Shown: positions 51,001-57,000 of the stretch, one piece after another
Layout: each line of letters begins with the position of its first letter
Numbering within the stretch: the stretch's first letter is position 1
NCBI GenBank assembly: GCA_030062745.1
Contig: CP099839.1
Span: 20,903,324-20,967,323, forward strand
DNA length: 64,000 nt
Direction of reading: 5' to 3'
From: Capitulum mitella
Lineage: Eukaryota > Arthropoda > Thecostraca > Pollicipedomorpha > Pollicipedidae
The notes under the pieces: generated by a model
Seen by the model: only the letters and a program-made list of their open reading frames with translations
Database searches by the model: none
What the model was told of the DNA's origin: nothing
Position numbers and translations under genes: made by a program

Positions 51001-54000
51001 TCGAGTGTCATATGCCAGCGTTGTAAGATGTGATATCTGTATTTCAACCCAGCTACGAACGAGGAAAAGTATTCCAGATACTACCAATCACTGCCATGTA
51101 AAAGAAGTATTCTGTGGACGTTGTTACGAATACTTTACCCTGAAAATATTTCTTGGTAATTTAAGTGCAGTTTGAAAACGCTGTTGGAGTGTTGGCGTCC
51201 TCAGATTACTTAATTTGTCACCGGCTGACCAGCCTGTTCCCGTCTTACAGCCAAATAAGTCGAACCCGCTGGCCAGTCTCCTCGGCGGCTTAGGGGGTGC
51301 CCACAACACACTGCAAGCCAGCACCTCAGGTTAGTGGCCACGCCTAGTTGTGACAGCTGTGCATCATTCCATGATTAGTCTCCGCTCATTGAGCACCCGG
51401 CTAAGGAGCGTTTGTTGTGGTCGTGGGACAGGCCGGACAGCCCGCTGTCCATGGCGTGCCGTATGGCGCTCGGTCTCCCAGTCCCACCGGCACTGCCAGG
51501 ACTGTCTCATCCAGTCTGGGGAAGCTCACTGTTTGGTCCATCAAGTCTGAGTGGTTGGCTTCTGGGACACACTTTTCCCTGCCAGAGCGGTAGAAGCTTG
51601 CCAGCCAGCTGGCTGCACGCCTTGGAATGTACATTCAGACCTCTTATTCTTGCTTTATTTGCATTCCTAATTTAAATTTCTTGGTATATGCACCACGACT
51701 TCTTTTCTTTCTATGAAACTACGTCTATAACGCCAACCGTCTTTTCTCAGTTTACGTCCGTTTGCGTCAGTTTACGTCAAGGTGCTGGCTTAACCCTGGT
51801 TGGCTTAACCCTGCCAGCCAGGCTGGCGCCTGGCTGGCGGTCAGTGCCATGCATCCTTTGTGGGGGTTTTTGTTGACCCCCTACCCTCCAACTCACGAAC
51901 GGTTAGTCGCACAATAAAAATAAGCATACTCTGGGAAAGCCCCTGACAAGTAGAGCTCGAATCGGGCTCCATTTGTGCATTTTGATGAATACTTTAGCTT
52001 TAATGCTTTATATCTGCTTTTGGCGGCTTTCGTAGTAGGCAGGGAAGCTTTGTTTCCCAACAGCCATGGACCAAAGGGAGAAAATAAGGACATCATTCAA
52101 AAGAAAAATGGTCCATACATTCACATCAGTATGTTGTTAATCCGATGCTTTCCCATATTTATGCCATACTGACAAATAAAACACAAGTTAATTTCCGCTG
52201 CTTAGCGCAGGCGTCAGTGTCGCCTTATCGCAATACGCGGGAATTAATTTTGGCGTCTTCAGGTCACAAGAACCATCAGAGCCAACAGGCACATGTTGAT
52301 GACAGCTGTAATTGTGCCTTCGACTTTAGTATACATCGCCACATTGGTAAAACACCAATGACCCGTACTGACTTCAGGTCACTTTTGTCCGCAATACCTG
52401 CCACAGAAGGTCATTTTTTTCTTCCAATATTTATTTAGGAAAGTACTGTTTCCATGGAAAGTATCTCCTTGTTCACCAAATACATTTAATCGCTGGTCCC
52501 CCTGAGCATGTGTCCTGATAAACGTGTATATGAGCATATATACTGATGCATAAACGTTTTTCGTAATCGGGCCTATTTGTAGTTTTTGTCTTTTGGCACC
52601 CAGGTAGCCCTAGAAGTCCCCAATGCTTCTTCAAAAAGGGAAAATCTACCAAAAATTGTCTCGACTTAAGGTCATTGGCCCGGTTATTTTGAAAGAATCG
52701 GAGAAAGCAGATATGTGGCACTTGAAAAGGCGTCTGTGTCCAGAAGTTTCTGTTCTGAAATTTTGTTTTCCAAAATCGAGTTGAGATTTTTGAGCGAGAT
52801 TAAACTTCTCGAGCAAGATATCATTTGACATATCGTAGGTCAGAGCCCCGACCAGAAATGAGTCCAAACACTGCGCACAAGATTTAGAAAGGACCAAGGA
52901 AAAATCGAGAAATCCACTGGGGCTGCTCTTGTTCGTTCTCTAGCATTCTTGAAAACCCTCAAGGGGGTTGTCAACAAACCCCCTGCAGCCAAGTCCCGGA
53001 TTAATCTGGCATCAGAGTCGCACTTATCTCTACTCGTATCTCTTAGCATGAGTTGTCGCCAGTATCCGACACGTTACCAGATTGGCTCCCTGTCACCTGT
53101 CAAGCGTCTGCGGGTGGGTGATGCTAAACTTGACATATTTTCGAAATACCTTGGCATATAATACCATTCGACAACAATCAGACAAGGAAAAATCCTGAAC
53201 AGATATGCATCGAAATAAAGGCGGAGAGAGAGAGGGGGAGTCGGAAACGTACTTACATCCACTGAGAACGTCTATAATTATATTCTTCTCCTTTTTTTAC
53301 TCAACAAGGAGTGCTGTACGTGATCTGTGCCTCCAGCTTCGCTGCCTCGCTGCTGACTTTTTTTCTGCTCTGTTACGTACAGTGGATTATCGACAGTAGA
53401 CGTGCGAGCTGCTTGACCACATCATCAGCAGCGTTTTCAGATGGACTGTTTTTAGAGCGCGAAATGTAAAATTTAAACAATAAGTAGCCATAATGCGTCA
53501 TTACTCTCAAACAGCACTAAAGACAGGAACACCTGCTGTCCGTCGGCAAGGTGGCCGCACGCTGCTGAAGAATGCAAGATTTCTAGTTTTCTGGTCCGGA
53601 CCACTGCTTTAGAGATGACCGGCACCAGCCTTGGCCACAGCGGATGTGGTGCGGGTCAGCGGCAGTGAGCCGGTGCATAATTGACGGCGCAGGCCGCGGC
53701 CGGCCAGCTCACCTATGCTGGCCGGCCGGGCGTAAATTCACGATAACTCAATCAGGGGTGGCCAGCGGCGGGGGCCGTCACTCACGGCGCCGGGCGGACA
53801 GAGCTGTCGCTGCATTATACAGCCGACCGGCGGCCGGACGTGCCGACCACGGCGGCGGCACGACACAGCACCGGCGTCCCGAGCTGACATCTCCGACCCG
53901 ACAGTTCCACTCACCTCACAGAGTCCCGACAGTGTCCCTCACCTCACAGGGCCCCGACAGTGTCCCTCACCTCACAGAGTCCCGACAGTGTCCCTCACCT

Positions 54001-57000
54001 CACAGGACCGCGACAGTGTTCCTCGCCTCACAGGACCGCGACAGTGTTCCTCACCTCACAGGGCCACGACAGTGTCCCTCACCTCACAGAGTCCCGACAG
54101 TGTCCCTCACCTCACAGGACCGCGACAGTGTTCCTCGCCTCACAGGACCGCGACAGTGTTCCTCACCTCACAGGGCCACGACAGTGTCCCTCGCCTCACA
54201 GGGCCACGACAGTGTGCCTCACCTCACAGGACCGCGACAGTGTCCCTCGCCTCACAGGGCCACGACAGTGTTCCTCACCTCACAGGGCCACGACAGTGTC
54301 CCTCACCTCACAGGGCCACGACAGTGTCCCTCGCCTCACAGGGCCACGACAGTGTTCCTCACCTCACAGGGCCCCGACAGTGTCCCTCACCTCACAGAGT
54401 CCCGACAGTGTCCCTTCACCTCACAGGACCGCGACAGTGTTCCTCACCTCACAGGACCGCGACAGTGTTCCTCACCTCACAGGGCCCCGGCAGTGTGCCT
54501 CACCTCACAGAGTCCCGACAGTGTCCCTCACCTCACAGGACCGCGACAGTGTTCCTCACCTCACAGGACCGCGACAGTGTTCCTCGCCTCACGGAGCCCC
54601 GACAACCCCTTAGCTCATAGATCTCTGACAGTCTCTCTCACCTCACGGAGCCCCGACAGTCTTCCTCACCTCACGGGACCCCGGCAGTCTCACTCACTTC
54701 GCGGAACCCCGACAGCCTCCTCATACCATTGTTGCTAGGTGTTCCTCCTCAGTCCTTTCCCCTGTTGAGGTGCCACTTCCGCCCCCTGTTGGTCTCTAGG
54801 ACAGTCACGGACGTGTCTGGAGATTCGTTCCTGGCTGTTCGGCCACAATAACGAGGCGCCATCGCACAGACCAAAGCGAGGGACGAATACCAAAGTCAGG
54901 CAGCCAGCTCCCCAACGGTACAACAGGGACTAACCCTAGGGCGGTGCTCGAACGACCGAGTCGCTGGCGGTTGGCCGGGGCAACACCGCTCGGGCGATCT
55001 GCGCCCGAAAAACACTGGCCGGTCGACGCCGGTGGTGTTCGGCAGCCTGTCACCCGCCACCAGAAGTCCAGCCCCCGCTCCCATCTGCCTGGTGATGGGA
55101 GATGTGTCGCTTTTGTGTGGTGCTCGTCGACGCCGACGGCAGTTTCTGTGTTGTGGACCCTGCTCGCCGCGACGGACCCGCACCAACTCGTACACGAGAA
55201 CCACGCTGACCTACCAAAAACCCACGCTGACTCACCAGGACACACACGGAACGACAACGTCGCCCACGTAAATGTTTGGAGCCTACTGGAGTGCATTGAC
55301 ACGCACACAGCTTCGGAGCAATTTACAATGGCCACATTACCTGAACTCCTGTCTGCGGATCCACCATCACGCAACTGGCACAACGAGCCTCACAGACGTA
55401 CGCCAAGTTGCACTGGACCAGATGGACGTAAAGCGCCGAGTTAGCCCTCTGCGGCCGCGATCACCGTACACACGCTGGCCCCAGCTGACCGGGAGGCGGC
55501 CTGTGTTGCAGCGATGACGGCTCTGGCGGCTCTGGCTGGCTCTCAGCTGCGCGCGCCTCCCACCACCGGCCCGTGCACCCAGTCGCACGAGATCACCGTG
55601 CCCAACGAGCTAATCGGCTGCATCATCGGAAAGGGCGGCACGAAAATCGCCGAAATCAGGTACGTCCTACCGCGAGTCTCCTGCAGAAGGTCGCGGCGGG
55701 ATGGTGTGCTGTTTCCTCCCCCCCCCCCCCACCTCGTGTCCGGTGGTTGAATTGAATTGAGCGCTAGAGAGAACTAACGCATTTGCCCAGCGTAGAATAC
55801 TGAACAGCCGGTGCAGCCTAGGCGGGACCTCCTGGAGACTTCTGATGGCCTTTGATCGTAGAGTAAACGGACTCCTGCCGACTGCAGGGAAGGCGCCAGA
55901 TAAACGACTCTGACCGACTGTGGGAAGCGGACAGACTTCGATCGATTGCAGGGAGGACATCAGACCCACAGACTCTGACCGACTGCAGGAAGTCCCAGAC
56001 TAACAGACTCCGATCGACGGCAGAGAAGATGCCAGACGAACGACAAGGACAGACTGTAGCAAGGGCCCAGGTAAACAGACTTTGGCCGAGTGCCGCGAGG
56101 ACGTCGAATAACCGCGTTGTGGCCGACTGCAGGAAACGCCAGACGAATGTGTCTGCAGGGGAAACGCCAGACGGGTTCCGATCTACTGCATGGAGGACCT
56201 CAGACTTTTGCCCGCAGAAGGCCAACCAAAGAAACGCAGTGTTTTGAACTGCGTTTCACGAAATGGTGATGCCTGAGTGAAGCGGGGCAATTTCGTTTGA
56301 TCTTTGAACGCTTTTGCTTTGCGTGCAGTACATCTCCGTATTTTTTGACGCTTTCATAACGCTTTCATATTTTTGTCCATGAAACTGACCGTGTGCTTGC
56401 GAAACTCTTGCGTGTTTTCTTTCGCGTATTTTCTCCTGCGCTTACACTAACCGGAATACGCTTTGCTAAATGACGTGCGTGTTTCCTGTTCCCTGGCTGG
56501 CAGGTACGCCGTACTAGGCACACTGCCTTCTTAAGAGCGTGCGCACCCGCCCACTAACAGCCTGACAGCGCCATGTCTTTTGTCGCACCCCGCAGGCAGA
56601 TCACCGGAGCCATGATTACAATTTCAAAGTTCGACGATACCACGGAGGACTCTACCCACCAGGATCGCGTCATAACTATCAAGGGCACGGGTGACCAAGT
56701 GGCGCTCGCCCAGTACCTGATCAACACCAGGTGAGTCCGCTGCGCGCGCCATCTGTCCGCAGTCCGTATCACTGTCGTCTCTGGGCTAATCCGCAGGCAG
56801 ATCAGCGGCGCCACCATTCGCATCAGCAATTGCGAGGAGAAGGATCGAGAGTGTGGCAACACGGACCGTACCATCAGCATCACGGGCGCGCCGGACAACG
56901 TCGCCCTGGCCGTGTACCTCATCAATCTGAGGTGGAGACGACCGCCAAACGGGCTTTGCATGGCCACGCTGGAGTTCTAACTGCACACCAACAGTTACCA

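Larger units (their letters stand above)
51330..55511 (+). other. Intron F-G, 4.2 kb
   Basis: It contains a TTAA-bounded element (51805-53004), a GA-rich patch near 53215 and the 28-nt minisatellite (53913-54720). Between 54720 and 55500 it is GC-rich with overlapping open frames on both strands, none recognised. The acceptor for exon G is cctgtgttgcag. Confidence 0.8.
55660..56595 (+). other. Intron G-H, 936 nt, with poly(C) run and diverged tandem repeat
   Basis: It begins gtacgt and ends caccccgcag. It contains a 13-C run at 55718-55730 and, at about 55855-56215, roughly ten diverged units of about 35 nt built on a GACTGCAGGGAAGGCGCCAG-like core. It lies just upstream of the alternative exon pair, so it is the likely place for elements controlling their choice (inference). 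Confidence 0.8.

Noticed and set aside
53913..54600. Regular direct repeats resembling a CRISPR array
   Set aside because: The 28-nt units are contiguous with no unique spacers, and the context is a eukaryotic intron.
53644..54738. 364-residue open frame (Pro/Ser/His/Arg-rich)
   Set aside because: It is the 28-nt minisatellite read in rotating frames; the other two forward frames are also open.
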